64,000 nucleotides of DNA from Stentor roeselii (lineage: Eukaryota; Ciliophora; Heterotrichea; Heterotrichida; Stentoridae). A program made the translations under genes and the position numbers. The stretch is from contig RSEH01000036.1 in NCBI GenBank assembly GCA_006503475.1, forward strand, positions 142,854-206,853, written 5' to 3'. Under the pieces are notes generated by a model. It did not search any database. It saw only the letters and a list, made by a program, of their open reading frames with translations, and was not told where the DNA came from. Each line of letters opens with the position of its first letter. Within the stretch, counting starts at the first letter, position 1. Below are positions 19,001 to 30,300 of the stretch, piece by piece.

Positions 19001-22000
19001 GTGGTTAAGGAAATTTGGCCAAAAACGTCTAAATCACTAGAAATAACTAAATCAGTCCCTTCAGTCCAAAGCTCTCCCACCTGGTCTCTTAACATAATGG
19101 TCAAGACATAATCGAAGTAACATGACTGCGCAGAATGACTTAAAATTAACTCAATACTTGTCAAGGCTAACTTCGAAATAATCAGCTCATCACTAGTTGC
19201 TGAGATTTTATCTGAAGAACTCGCAACAAGCTGATATTTTCCAGCTGTTGTTATCTTCAAACCGGTAAAAGTGACTACTCCAAAACTTGAATCGGAACTA
19301 GTTGAACCCACCAACGTCCCTGAAGAAGACAAGTTTAAAACTACTGTAAAATCCAGATCTTCACTTAAAAGAACTTTCCCAGAATAGTCGAATATTTTTA
19401 CTTCAACAGAAAAAACAGAAACTGTTAATGTTGGCTGTATTTTTCTTACTATTGGGTTAATATCTGTAAATTTTAAAAGATTTTTCAACACTGTTATCTC
19501 CAGTTTTCCTTCAACATTCCCAGAACTTGCTTTAATTTCAACTGTTCCTGACTTGTAAAAGTAAATTGAAAATAAAGCCGCTCCTGAATCACTGGTCTTG
19601 GAATCTAACCCGAAGAAAAAAATTTTATCTGACAAGGTGATCGTTGTTGAGGAAAGCCAAGGGTCACCTGCTTGATCTTTAAGAACGACTGAAAGACTTA
19701 CATAGAAAAACGCTGAAGGACTTTCAGGGTCAACATTTAATTGAATACTTGTCAATTCAATATCTTTAACAATAAACTCTTCACTTATTCCCTGATCACA
19801 CTCAGAGCAAGTAGCTTTAATCTTAAAATTCCCTCCAGTCGTAACTTTAAGTCCATTAAAACTCGCTATTCTCTGAGAAGTCTTTGAATTTAACCCTCCA
19901 GATAAAGCTCCTGCAGGGCTAAGCTCGATGAAGATGTCGAACTCAGCTGCTTCCTCAGCCCATGAAGAGTCATCATTATGAGAGACTTGAACAGAGACTG
20001 AAAAAAAACTGCTGGTGAGCCAAAGCTGATTAAATCTTACATTTGGCTTATCAATGTTGACTGAAAGTTTCAATTTTCTTATCGTTACTAAGACGAACGC
20101 AGTGAGTCCTCCACAAGAGACGTCAAGTCTAAGTTCCCCTGAAATTTTTCCGTAAATTGAAAACTCGAATGTCCCTGAGGAAGTCGACTGGGAAAGACTA
20201 CCTCCTGTTAAGAGACTTGGTGAGGCTTCTACTGTGCTCGATGAAAGCCAAAGTCCATTACGCTGGTCTCGTAATGTCCCTGTCACTGTGAAGAAGGTAA
20301 AAACATCTACTGTTGAGATTGAAGTAGAAACTGTTATTGAAAATAGTGATAAAGCTGAAATTGTTATTGTTGTGGAAGACTTGTCTTCAAAGCCTAAAGC
20401 TGAAAATTTCAAAGTGAAGGAATTCGCAGTTGTTATCTTTAAAGAAGTGAACTTTGCTGATCCAATTGATGAGGACTGGATCAGCTCGCCTTCAAGTGTC
20501 GCTGAAGGGTTTAAAGTGACTGAAATATCGAAAGAATGGAAATTTGAAAGAATTTCACCACTCGAGTCATAACCTTCAACAATGCAGGTGAAAATATCGA
20601 CTGGGTACTCAGGCTAAATATTTCATACCCTTGGGTCAATTGACACTATTTTCAGCTTGGATAAAAGAATTTCAATAATTTTACTTGCTGTTAAGTTCTG
20701 GACTTTCGCTGTCACTATGTTAGACCCACTTTCTTTGCAGTAAACTTTTAATGTGATAGTGCCAACATGGTCGCAAAGCCCTGAAGTCTCTCCAAACAAA
20801 ATAATCGTTCCTTCTAATGTAACTGAAAGTGAACCTGACGTGTAAGCGACTCCTGCTTGGTCGAAAATCGAAACTGTTACTTCGAAGTCAAAATAAGTTG
20901 ATTGACTAACTTTGTTAATCGCGATTGTTATTGAATGAGCAGAAGGGTCAGTTACCAGATAAGCTCCTGAACTATCTGAAATCAAGTCAGTCCCATCAGC
21001 TTGAATCCAGAAATTTCCACTTGTTGATATCTGACAGTTGCTAAAAAAATACTCCCCTGCACTACCTGACTGCCCTGAACATGAAAAATCGCCATTTGGA
21101 TCCAGTGATAAACTAATTCCATAACTTCCACTTTTTTCAATTAAGCTTTCATCATTATTCTTCACATTTACAGTTACTGAAAATATTGAAGTGATTGAAT
21201 TTGGCTATTTAAAAAATACGATTGGATCGACTTGAATGATCTTTATCTTATTTTTCAGAATAGTTACTTTCAATGTGCTGACAACTGAACTGTCGATATC
21301 TTTGCAGGTCAATGAAAGTTCCCCGGACTGATGACCTTTTAAAGTAAAGACACTGACCCCTGCAGTTGAAGTGGACACCAAAGGACTAGTAACGAAATCT
21401 CCTGTTAAAGAAAGCGACTCATCTGATGTCCAAGGGTCTCCAAGTTGATCATAAAGAGAAGCAGTCAATGAGAACTCAAAGTTGGCACTTGGAGTACTTG
21501 GCGATGGAAAAAGCTTGATTTCACTTAGAGCAAGACTCGAAATTGTTAATGTTGAGGAAAAGTCACTCAGCATGTCGGGTGAAGAGGCTGTCAAAGTGAA
21601 TGAACCTGGACTTGGAATTGAAAGATTTGTGAAGGTCGCCTTGCCTGATGACGTCTGTGACTCACTCGAACCACTGAGGGAGACACTCGGTGATAACGAT
21701 AATGTTATCAGAAAAGGACCGTGAGATGTCAACTGGGTATTCCCGATATTGTTGTAAATACTTAATGATAGGTTGAATTTCGATACAACTAGTGAAGGCT
21801 GAGTGGGAATTACTGTTGGTGATAGATCTAAGATCTTAAGTCTCGCCTTTAGCACGTTTAAAGTCACTTCTCCTGATTTCGAACCAATTTTAGCAGTGAT
21901 TTTGTTTTCTCCTGAAGAAGAGCAATAAACTAAAAACGTTCCAGTTCCTCCTGAAATGACTTTTAAAGTCTCTCCAAAAACTCCTACTGTTGACCCTAGA

Positions 22001-24264
22001 CTAACAGAAGATTCGCTAGTCCAAATCAAGTTTTTCTGATCCTTAAGTACCACAGTAAGTTCGAAGTCAAAATAAGCAGTTGGAGAATAATCGTCACTAG
22101 TAACAATAACAGTGGTCAACGCCAAGGCAGTCACTAAAATATCTGCACTAGTCGCGTTCAGGCAATCAAAACACGAAGCCAACACCTGAAAAGTCCCAGG
22201 ATTTCCAATAGCAAGTCCTGTGAAGCTAGCAGTAGCCGATGTAGTACTTTTCGTAAGTAATCCACTTAAAGTTCCTGAAGAACTCAATTCAAGTTGAATC
22301 TCGAAGTTTCCTCGAACGGCATCATTATCGCCGCTGTTATCTTTGACCTTCACAGTCAAGTCAAAGAAGTCTCCAACATACAAAGACTAAATAAAGAATA
22401 CAGTTGAAGAAAGACTGGTAAAAACTACTTTAGGCTTCAAAATTGTTATTGAAGCTGAACCTGTCACTGAAGAACTCCAGGCTTCAATCAAGAAAGTGCC
22501 TGAACTGATGGAGTAAAGAGAAAAAATCACTGATCCTGAAGTAGTTGTCTTGCTTGTTGTTCCTAAAAAGTTACTGCTCAATAAAAGATTTACTGAAGAT
22601 GAGCTGGTGAAGACTTGATTTCGTTGGTCGAATAGTGTCACTGTCACTTGAAATTCGAAGAAAGCGGAAACTGAAGATGGGGAAATGGAAACAGTAAGAG
22701 ATGTCACTGATAGAGAAATAATTGTTAATTGGATACTACCTGGCAATAGACTTCCACTTGAAGCTGTCAGGGTGTATGTACCTGCTGAAGCTATTGACAG
22801 GTCTTTAAAGGAGCAAGAACCTGAATTTGTATCTGAAGTGATTATTCCTGATAAGGTCACTGAAGGGGTCAGTGACAGAGAAATCGTAAAAGGCCCGCGA
22901 AGTTGAAGAATCGTTGTCCCTTCATTGTTAAACACGCTTGTTGATATTGAAAAAAATGCTGAAGAGTAAATTGTCTGAATATAAAATACTGTAGGAATAA
23001 TCGAGTTTATCATTATTTTGCATTGAAGGATCGTCAAGACCAAGGTGCCTGATATTGACCCTGATGTCGCTTTTATACTCACTGATCCTGAAGCAGTGCT
23101 GAAGACCTGAAATGTTGTTATTCCATTTGATGACGATGAAGACAGTGATACTCCTGAAATCACATTCGGAGTCGATGTGATGGCGACGGTACCTGAAGAA
23201 GTCCAATAATTCATTGACTGGTCGAATAATGATGCAGTTAATGTAAATGAAAAATACATCGATGGTGAATTGTTATCACTCGTCAACACAATAGAAGTTA
23301 AAGCTTTCGTCACTATAGTATAACAACCACAGCTCACAGAAATCAAATCAGTCGATGAAGCAGTGATGCAATAAACCCCAGTCGAAGTAAGTTTAAAATT
23401 CGAGATCGTCAATACCCTCAAATAGGTATCTCCATTTAAAGTTCCAGTCAAAACTCCATTTTTATCCGCATTGAAATAAATACTGAACTCTCCTCTAGTC
23501 AATTCACTTCCATCATTCGCAACGACTTTAACAGTGATCGCAAAAACATCAGTGACAAGAACAGGCTATTTTTTTCTTACAGTTGGAGAAACTTCGACCA
23601 ATAAAATCTTATCCTGCAAGACTGTGATTGTCGTGTTGCTGGTGACTGTCTGAGAAGTGGCGATTATTGTATTTGTCCCTGATTTTTGACAATAAACATC
23701 ATGGACAATGTACCCAAGATTAGTTGTTTTTTGAATATCTCCTGATATTCCATTCGTTGCACTGAGAGTCACAGTTGCTGTTTCAAGATAAGGCACCCCA
23801 CATCCATCTGTCAGGTCTAAACGAACTTTAAAGTCACTCCAGGCACTTGGGGTGAGTGTGTTGATGGAGAATGTGAAATATGACAATGCGAAGCCTTGAC
23901 TTACATGAAAATTTTCACTTGTCCAGAGAAGATCGTATTTTGGAAGTTCAGTTATAGTGATGTAGTAATCACCTGGAGTGAAAACTACATAGTTCAGGAC
24001 ATCACATCCATTGATCCCTATTAGTTTGCATAGTTCGCTTTTCAACAGAACAGAACTTGAGTTGTAAAGGTTGATGTTGATTTCTGCGGTATAAGGACGA
24101 ATATTTCCATCTGCCGTAAAGGACTTTATGTCCATTTTAAAAGCCTTGCAAGTGACGTCTACCTAAGTTTCTATTACAGGAGGCCATAGAACGACCTTGG
24201 GTGTTCCTTGGTTGTTCTCAGCAGACACCAGAGTCCATATAACTATCAAAGCCAGTCCAAACAT
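13006..24264 (-). CDS. giant Ig-like repeat / REJ-like / polycystin-1-like membrane protein (11 introns)
   Basis: The spliced model is 3,697 residues. A signal peptide (MFGLALIVIWTLVSA) leads into 13 Ig-like repeats of ~180 residues. Each repeat has a GPFxIxLxLS strand pattern, then AxFDFxLTVxLxDQxG and a closing SGTxTIxVLKxKL segment. Next come a small Cys-rich module (~2510-2570) and a REJ-like region with conserved Cys and Trp. The last ~240 residues carry five membrane helices whose order and W...EPVYSAVVYL ending recall polycystin-1 TM1-TM5. No PLAT domain, channel domain or clear GPS cleavage site is visible. All 11 introns are phase 0 and sit at repeat starts; five end CAG and read through in frame. 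The family link is inferred from architecture; a role in adhesion or recognition is plausible. The 3' neighbour is a relic region; the upstream paralogue ends 45 bp before this ATG. Confidence 0.87.
17680..17694 (-). other. 15-nt intron, repeat-phased
   Basis: gtaaatgatatttag, phase 0, between GSPK and PNLKTDAF. Ends TAG, so it appears as a stop. Confidence 0.9.
18844..18858 (-). other. 15-nt intron, hidden (reads through in frame)
   Basis: gtaagatttaagcag, phase 0, after NPSPM; if retained it codes V-R-F-K-Q. Located at the repeat boundary. Confidence 0.8.
19435..19449 (-). other. 15-nt intron, hidden
   Basis: gtaagaaaaatacag, phase 0, after DINPI; retained form codes V-R-K-I-Q. Confidence 0.8.
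20026..20040 (-). other. 15-nt intron, hidden
   Basis: gtaagatttaatcag, phase 0, after IDKPN; retained form codes V-R-F-N-Q. Confidence 0.8.
20614..20628 (-). other. 15-nt intron, repeat-phased
   Basis: gtatgaaatatttag, phase 0, after SIDPR. Contains TGA and ends TAG in frame. The downstream exon has no other start. Confidence 0.9.
21205..21219 (-). other. 15-nt intron, repeat-phased
   Basis: gtattttttaaatag, phase 0, between QVDPI and PNSITSIF. Confidence 0.9.
21799..21813 (-). other. 15-nt intron, hidden
   Basis: gtaattcccactcag, phase 0, after DLSPT; retained form codes V-I-P-T-Q. Confidence 0.8.
22387..22401 (-). other. 15-nt intron, repeat-phased
   Basis: gtattctttatttag, phase 0, between SLSST and SLYVGDFF. 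Confidence 0.9.
22975..22989 (-). other. 15-nt intron, hidden
   Basis: gtattttatattcag, phase 0, after SIIPT; retained form codes V-F-Y-I-Q. Confidence 0.8.
23566..23580 (-). other. 15-nt intron, repeat-phased
   Basis: gtaagaaaaaaatag, phase 0, between EVSPT and PVLVTDVF. Confidence 0.9.
24163..24177 (-). other. 15-nt intron joining signal peptide exon to repeat 1
   Basis: gtaatagaaacttag, phase 0, after VVLWPP. The first exon supplies the only signal peptide and ATG, which supports it. Confidence 0.88.
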
Positions 24265-24309
24265 TTATATTCAAATCATCAGAATGCCAATAAACTCTAA
24301 TAATCTAAC

Positions 24310-27300
24310 CTAAACATCTTCTAAGTTACTGTTCACCCTTGAATACGTCGGCCTCTGACTCATTACGTTCTGAGTTTCATTTAAAGGGTAAATTTCAACT
24401 TTCTTCTTTTTCGGATTCTCAGCGGCTAAGGTTCCAGTCGTTTCAACTTTTTCAGGTCTTCTTCTGCAGAAAAAGGAAAAAATCAAAGCCATGAGCGGCT
24501 GTGCCGCGAATACTTCAATCAGACAACCTGTTCCACTGATAAAAAGCCATTCATCTGGACTAGAGAAACAGATATTTGAAGAAAGTAAAACAATTACTGT
24601 CGTTGCTGCTAACATGACTGAGAAATTGAGTAAAATTGCAATTTTTTGGAATTTTAAATTGTTTCTTTGCCCGCAGAGAATTAAAAAGTTAAGAAAAGTC
24701 AAACTTTGACTGATTGTCAAGGCGGATAACATCCTTGATGTTTGGCTTGCGTTGAAAAGGTCAGTTTTGAATGAAGAGGTTAGAAGAGAAAAGTTGTATT
24801 TGGTGTAAGTCAACCCGACTATTGAGAAGACTGTCAGAACGCCTGAAGCGATTTTAAAAACACTCACAACACGCTCGAGATTCTGTCTTGGAATGAAGAG
24901 GCTGGAAAAGTTGAACATTTCACAGAAACCGAACTTGAGAGGATTCACTAGTCTTCGTTTTCGGTCTCTTATGAAGAAACCTAATGATGCTGATAGGATT
25001 ATGAAGAAAAATGAGATTGATATGGAAATGCCTTTGGTGGAAAATGAACATTTGGAAGTTGATGACTCGGAAATCAGGTAGGATCCAGAATTGTATAACT
25101 TGATTGTGATTTGGCTTGAGTTAAAAGTATCAACTGAGCATTTATCATTAGATGAGGAGCATTCAATTGAACTAAATGAGTTCTTTTTGTCAAATGTGAA
25201 TTGAACAGGTTTATTAAAAGATTCAAGATTTTTCTTTTGCTTATAAAGATTCAAGTTATATGAAGACAAATCTCCACTTTTTTCTAACAGCAAATCAAAA
25301 GAAATTGATAAAGAACTTATTGAAAAATATGAAAAATCTATAATATCTTCAGAGTTTTTCGAAATTTTTTCAGGAATTTTAATTGAAAAATCTTCTAAAA
25401 CCACAACATCTTCAGTATCAATATCTGACAGTCTTCTAACCATAACAAATTTCAACCCAAAGTCAAAATAGTACTTGAAAGGAGGAGGCACATCTTTAAT
25501 CAAAGCACCAGCAGCAGCGAACACAATTTCTTTCAAAATTTTATCATTTTTCGATAAAAGTAACTTCGAATAAATACCTAAAATAGAATCCATTCCATCA
25601 ACATCCAAAGAAATTCCAAATTCCTTAAAAATCTTCAAAGTCAATTTAGTAGAATTAGCAACGATTCCATCATCAACCAAGTCTTTAACCCCTAAAATAG
25701 ACTTCAAGCATGCGATATACAAATCAACCCCAAATTCAAAAGCACTTGATTGCGAGAAAAACGAGTAAAAACTTGCATAAAGGTAAGAAAAAGCAGGAAA
25801 GTCAATAACCATTTTCGAGTAATAAACAACGATATTCGGAATATCATCTTTATTTCTAGTAAGCTGCATGATTTCCATAAGCAAGTCATTATTGAGTCTT
25901 TCAAAATTCTTCACTTCTCTCTCGAAGACCTTGAAAGTCCCAATCTTATTGATGACTTTTACGAGAACTGCTGAAGAGCCAGGAGGGATCCAAACATTGA
26001 TCTGTGAAGTCTCAGCAGGACTAGTCATCCAAATGATTTCTCCGTCATTCGCCCTGCATCCGACCTGGTAAGCAAGAGGATAGTCATCATCAACGCATCC
26101 TACAACAGAAACCAGATGATTCTTCCCGTCTTTCGCGACATGGACCTCTTCACAGGCCGGGGCTTGACTGGTGAAAACTTCTCCGAAAGACGAAAGGTTT
26201 TGAAAGAAGTTGTTTTGATTCACTTTAACCTCCACTCGATATCTCTGCCCTTCTGACAGTCTTTTCGCTGGAATAACGAGATAAGGAAGGTTACTTAGAA
26301 ATGATTCGTTTTTTAAAGACTCATCTGATAAGGTCCATTCAAAGCTGTGGGCAGGTCCTGCCGGGAGACTGTAAGTGGGAAGAAGGGAAAATTTAGCAAA
26401 AGGGTTGATTTTTTTAAGGGGAAAGGACAGTTCACAAGAACCTGGAATTGATGAAAATATTGAAAATGTCAAAGTTTCGGTTAGTGATTTGTTTGATGAT
26501 GTCACTTCGATAGTGAGAGTCAAGGTTGAGCCTAGCTTTAAATGCGACTTGGGAAGGAATAAAGTGCTTTTGTTGAAAATTAATGAAAGAAATGATCCTG
26601 AATCGTCTTTACAGTTTCCTGTCAGGTCAACGCAAGTCCAGATTACTTCAAAGTCACTGGATTCTGAGTTTTGGATCGTGTAGTGAATGACTAGGTCTTG
26701 TTTATTTGAAATCATTCCACTTGACCTGCTTAAAATAAGTGTAAGTTGATCATTTGGCACTTCCAGTTGTTTTTTTACTCTGATTTCTTGAAGCCCGTTT
26801 ATGAGTTTCAAGTGAATTTCCACCTTTTTATTCAGAAGGTCCTGTCTGGGGATTAGTAAAAGTTCTGGTTTATCAGAATCAACGAATTTCGAAAGAGCTT
26901 CAAACTGAGGACTGGTCCAAACAAAAGTAAAGTTGTTTCCAGAGCAAAAATCACTGATTTTTGCAGAAATTTGGTATTTTTCAAGGTCAGAATGGGCAGG
27001 ATGAGTGATTATTTCAGGAACTACTACAGAAGAGTCAGTGATATTAATGACAAGATGCTGAAAAGCAAAAGTTTTCAGTGACTTCAGCTGGACCCTCACA
27101 CTGAGTGTCAAAATGCTTGGATAGAGGTAGTCGAAGGGTATTTCTATCTGATTTGACTCAGTGGAAGCGACAAAGACTCGAAAATTATCATTTTCAGGGT
27201 CAGAGTTCGACATCCATTTATAAATAAAATCTTCAGAACTAGGTAAAACTCGTGCTTTTAAGGCTTTTTGACTGCAAGGCAATGAAAAGGTTTCAGGACC

Positions 27301-30300
27301 TTCTATGAAAAACTCAGGAACTGGCAAATCAAAAGCTTTTCTTATCTTCAACTCAAGATTTTCTATTAAAAAAGTGCAGTTTTCAGCTCGAGTTAACAAA
27401 TTTTTACTTTGAAATCCAATCAGGTCTTGATTTACATCAGGTAAGGTCCTGAGTTTCAAAAGTAACAAATAAGGACTTTTCCAGGTGCAGGAAATGACGA
27501 GGTCTGAATAATACCCTGGCTCGATCAGGTCTTTGCAGGTTAGGCTCAGGTCTGCTGCAGGTCTTTCGAAAGAAACTTGAATGATTTTGAAACATTTGGA
27601 AAAACTTGCTTGGATTTCAGAGGTTTTGAAGTAGTTTCTGCAGGATACGCAATGATTTTCAGACTCTTCTGAATCGTCAAGGCAGTCACATTTGGAGGTC
27701 TTGGGGTTTAGGCTACTTTTCGGTACACATTCGCATTTACCTGAGTTTGGAGAAGATTTTGATGAACACTTCTGGCAGATTGATGCGGATTCTGATATTT
27801 GGCAAAGAGGGTCTTCGTTGTCTGATGGGTTTACTATGATTTCAGTTGTGTAGAAATAATCATCTAGCTTTGCTTTTAGGGTGTATAGAGAGGCCGTTGG
27901 GAAATGGATTGAGTATGAGGAAAAGTTGCCTTCGGAATTAGATGGATTTAGTTTTTGGTTGTTTAGGTAAAAAGAAATCGACTTTGGATCAATGAACTCT
28001 GACTTGACTTGAGTAATATTTCTCCCACTAACTTTAAAAATATAAACATACTTGGCTTTAATCTCATCTTGAGGCTGCTCAACATTTAATTCAATGACAT
28101 TCAAATCATAAACCCTAATACTAGAATTGAACGCAATCATCTGACCACAGCTAACTCTCAAGCAATAAACTCCAACATCCAAAAGAGAAATATCTTTGAA
28201 TCCAACATACCCATCATAACTCTTTCCAGAAATCTTCTCCAAAACATCCTCCCCTTTAATAATCTCAAGCCAGACCTCATAATGATTTCCCGATTTTTCA
28301 ATATTTTTTCCCCAACTATCAAAAACTCCAAAAACGACATCTAAAATATTTCCAATTTTTAAAGTCTGTTTAAATTTTACATTCGGTAAACTAGATACAA
28401 GACCAAGTCTCTGCGGATTGATGAAGACTTCAAAACTCTTAACAACTTCATCAGCTGTTATCTTAAAACGAGTGATTCCAGGGGATTCAATCAAGACAAT
28501 AAACTCAAAAAAAGAGTTGCTTGTCAACCCCTCGAAATCCCCGACTTCACTGGAAAGACTTACTTTTAAAGGAGAGGTCCAAGGGGCGTCGTATTGGTCC
28601 TTCACCTGCCCAGTGACCTTGAATTCAAACCAGGCAGTCAGCAGGTTGAAGTTTTCATTGACTTGAACTTTATCTACTTTCGGAATATCAATGTAAAGCT
28701 TTTCACTTTGATTGTCAAGCATTCCTTCGCTTTGGATGATTAAAGAGTAAATTCCTTTTGGCTCTATCTGCAAAAAGCTGAAGTTAAAAAAAGGGTTGGA
28801 AGATTCAGACTCGTTTTGACCTTTCAAAGTACCTGAAGATGGGTCGAGGATGATGGAATAATTAAAAGATTCAGATTTTGTCACTGGTTTAGAACCTTTG
28901 TTGTCAAATACTCCGACAACTGCGCTGAAATAGTCGTTGATGTGTTTAGGCTGAATATTTATTACTTTTGGAGTGATTTCCAGGAATTTCAGCTGATTTG
29001 GAAGGATCTTCACTGAACTTCTCGAGAAGGATGAAGAGGCGAAGACCTCAAATGAGAAGTACCCAGAATGACGGCTGTAATACCTTCCTTCAACTTTTCC
29101 TTTGTTGTATAATAAAAGATGAGGACCTTGAATGGCTTCTTCAAAAGAAACATTCAAAAGGAAAGAGTCTTGAATCACTTTCCCCTGCACGTCGAGAAGA
29201 GAAACTTCCATAAAAAAGTCGAAAAATGCTGAAATTTCTGAGGAATTAAAAGAAATTTGAATCGAGTCAACTTCTGGATTTGAAATGAAAAAAGGTCCTA
29301 AAACTGAAGGTTCAGTTAAATTTGAAACAAGGGATAAACTCATGTTTCCGCTTGTTAAAAACTGACAGTTCTCGAATTTACCCTCGCCTGAAAAGGTTTC
29401 TACTGAATTTTCAGAACATTTCATAAAACCTTCAGGCTCTGGATGCACTTCGATTAGGTAGCTTCCGAAATCTTGGATTGTTCCGTTTAGACCGTTTTTT
29501 ATCTGGAATTGAACGTCAAAGAATTCTTTTGTGTTTGATGGCTGATTGGATTTTACTGGAATTCCTGATATATTGAGAAGGATTTGGTTTTTCTTGATTT
29601 TTAGCGATAAAGTTGAGTTGAAGTCTTCTGCGAGGAAGAATAGATTTAGGTCTCCTGGAGAACGGACTCGGAATTTGAATATTGCTGAACTGTTGAAGGT
29701 CTTGGCTTTTGTGCTGCCAATCAATTGAGTATCACTCTTAACCTGGATCTCAACTTCTCTTCCCAAGATTTTCCCATACTGATCCGAAACAGTTGCATTA
29801 ATAAAAAACTCTTCCCCAACAAAAGGTTTAAAATTCGAACTTACAACCCTAAGTGCCATCAAAGGTGTTTTCTTAATATCAATAAGCTGACTAAATCCAG
29901 TTTTCAATCCAGATCCTTTAACAACAACCTTAAACAATCCCGAAGAAGCAATCCTAAGTCCAGTAAACTTACAAATTCCTTTTTCAGTCTTAACTTCAGT
30001 ATCTCCAAAAAACTCTCCTTCAGGATTAATTTCCAAATAAATCCAAAATTCTTTCCTATTCTGTCCAAGTCGTTTCTGCCCAGGTCCGAAGACAAAGAGT
30101 GCCGCTTGAACTTCAAAGTTATCATGTTGGAACTGTGGCTAAATAAGAAATACCCAAGGCCTGACCTCTAAAATTTCAATCTTCGGTGACATGACCTGGA
30201 ACATCAAGTTGCCAACGACAGGTCCGATGACGACTGCTAAAGAGTTGGATCCTTGCGTTGAACAAAAGACTTCGAATTCAGCTTTTCCGTTTTTTACTTC

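Larger units (their letters stand above)
17000..24180 (-). repeat. 13 tandem Ig-like repeat units (coding)
   Basis: Approximate span of the Ig-like repeats, each ~540-560 bp. Eleven of thirteen unit starts carry a 15-nt intron at the same alignment position, after an x-S-P-x motif. The two without are in the C-terminal part (starting near 18270 and 17120). Units are diverged in sequence but constant in layout. Confidence 0.75.
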
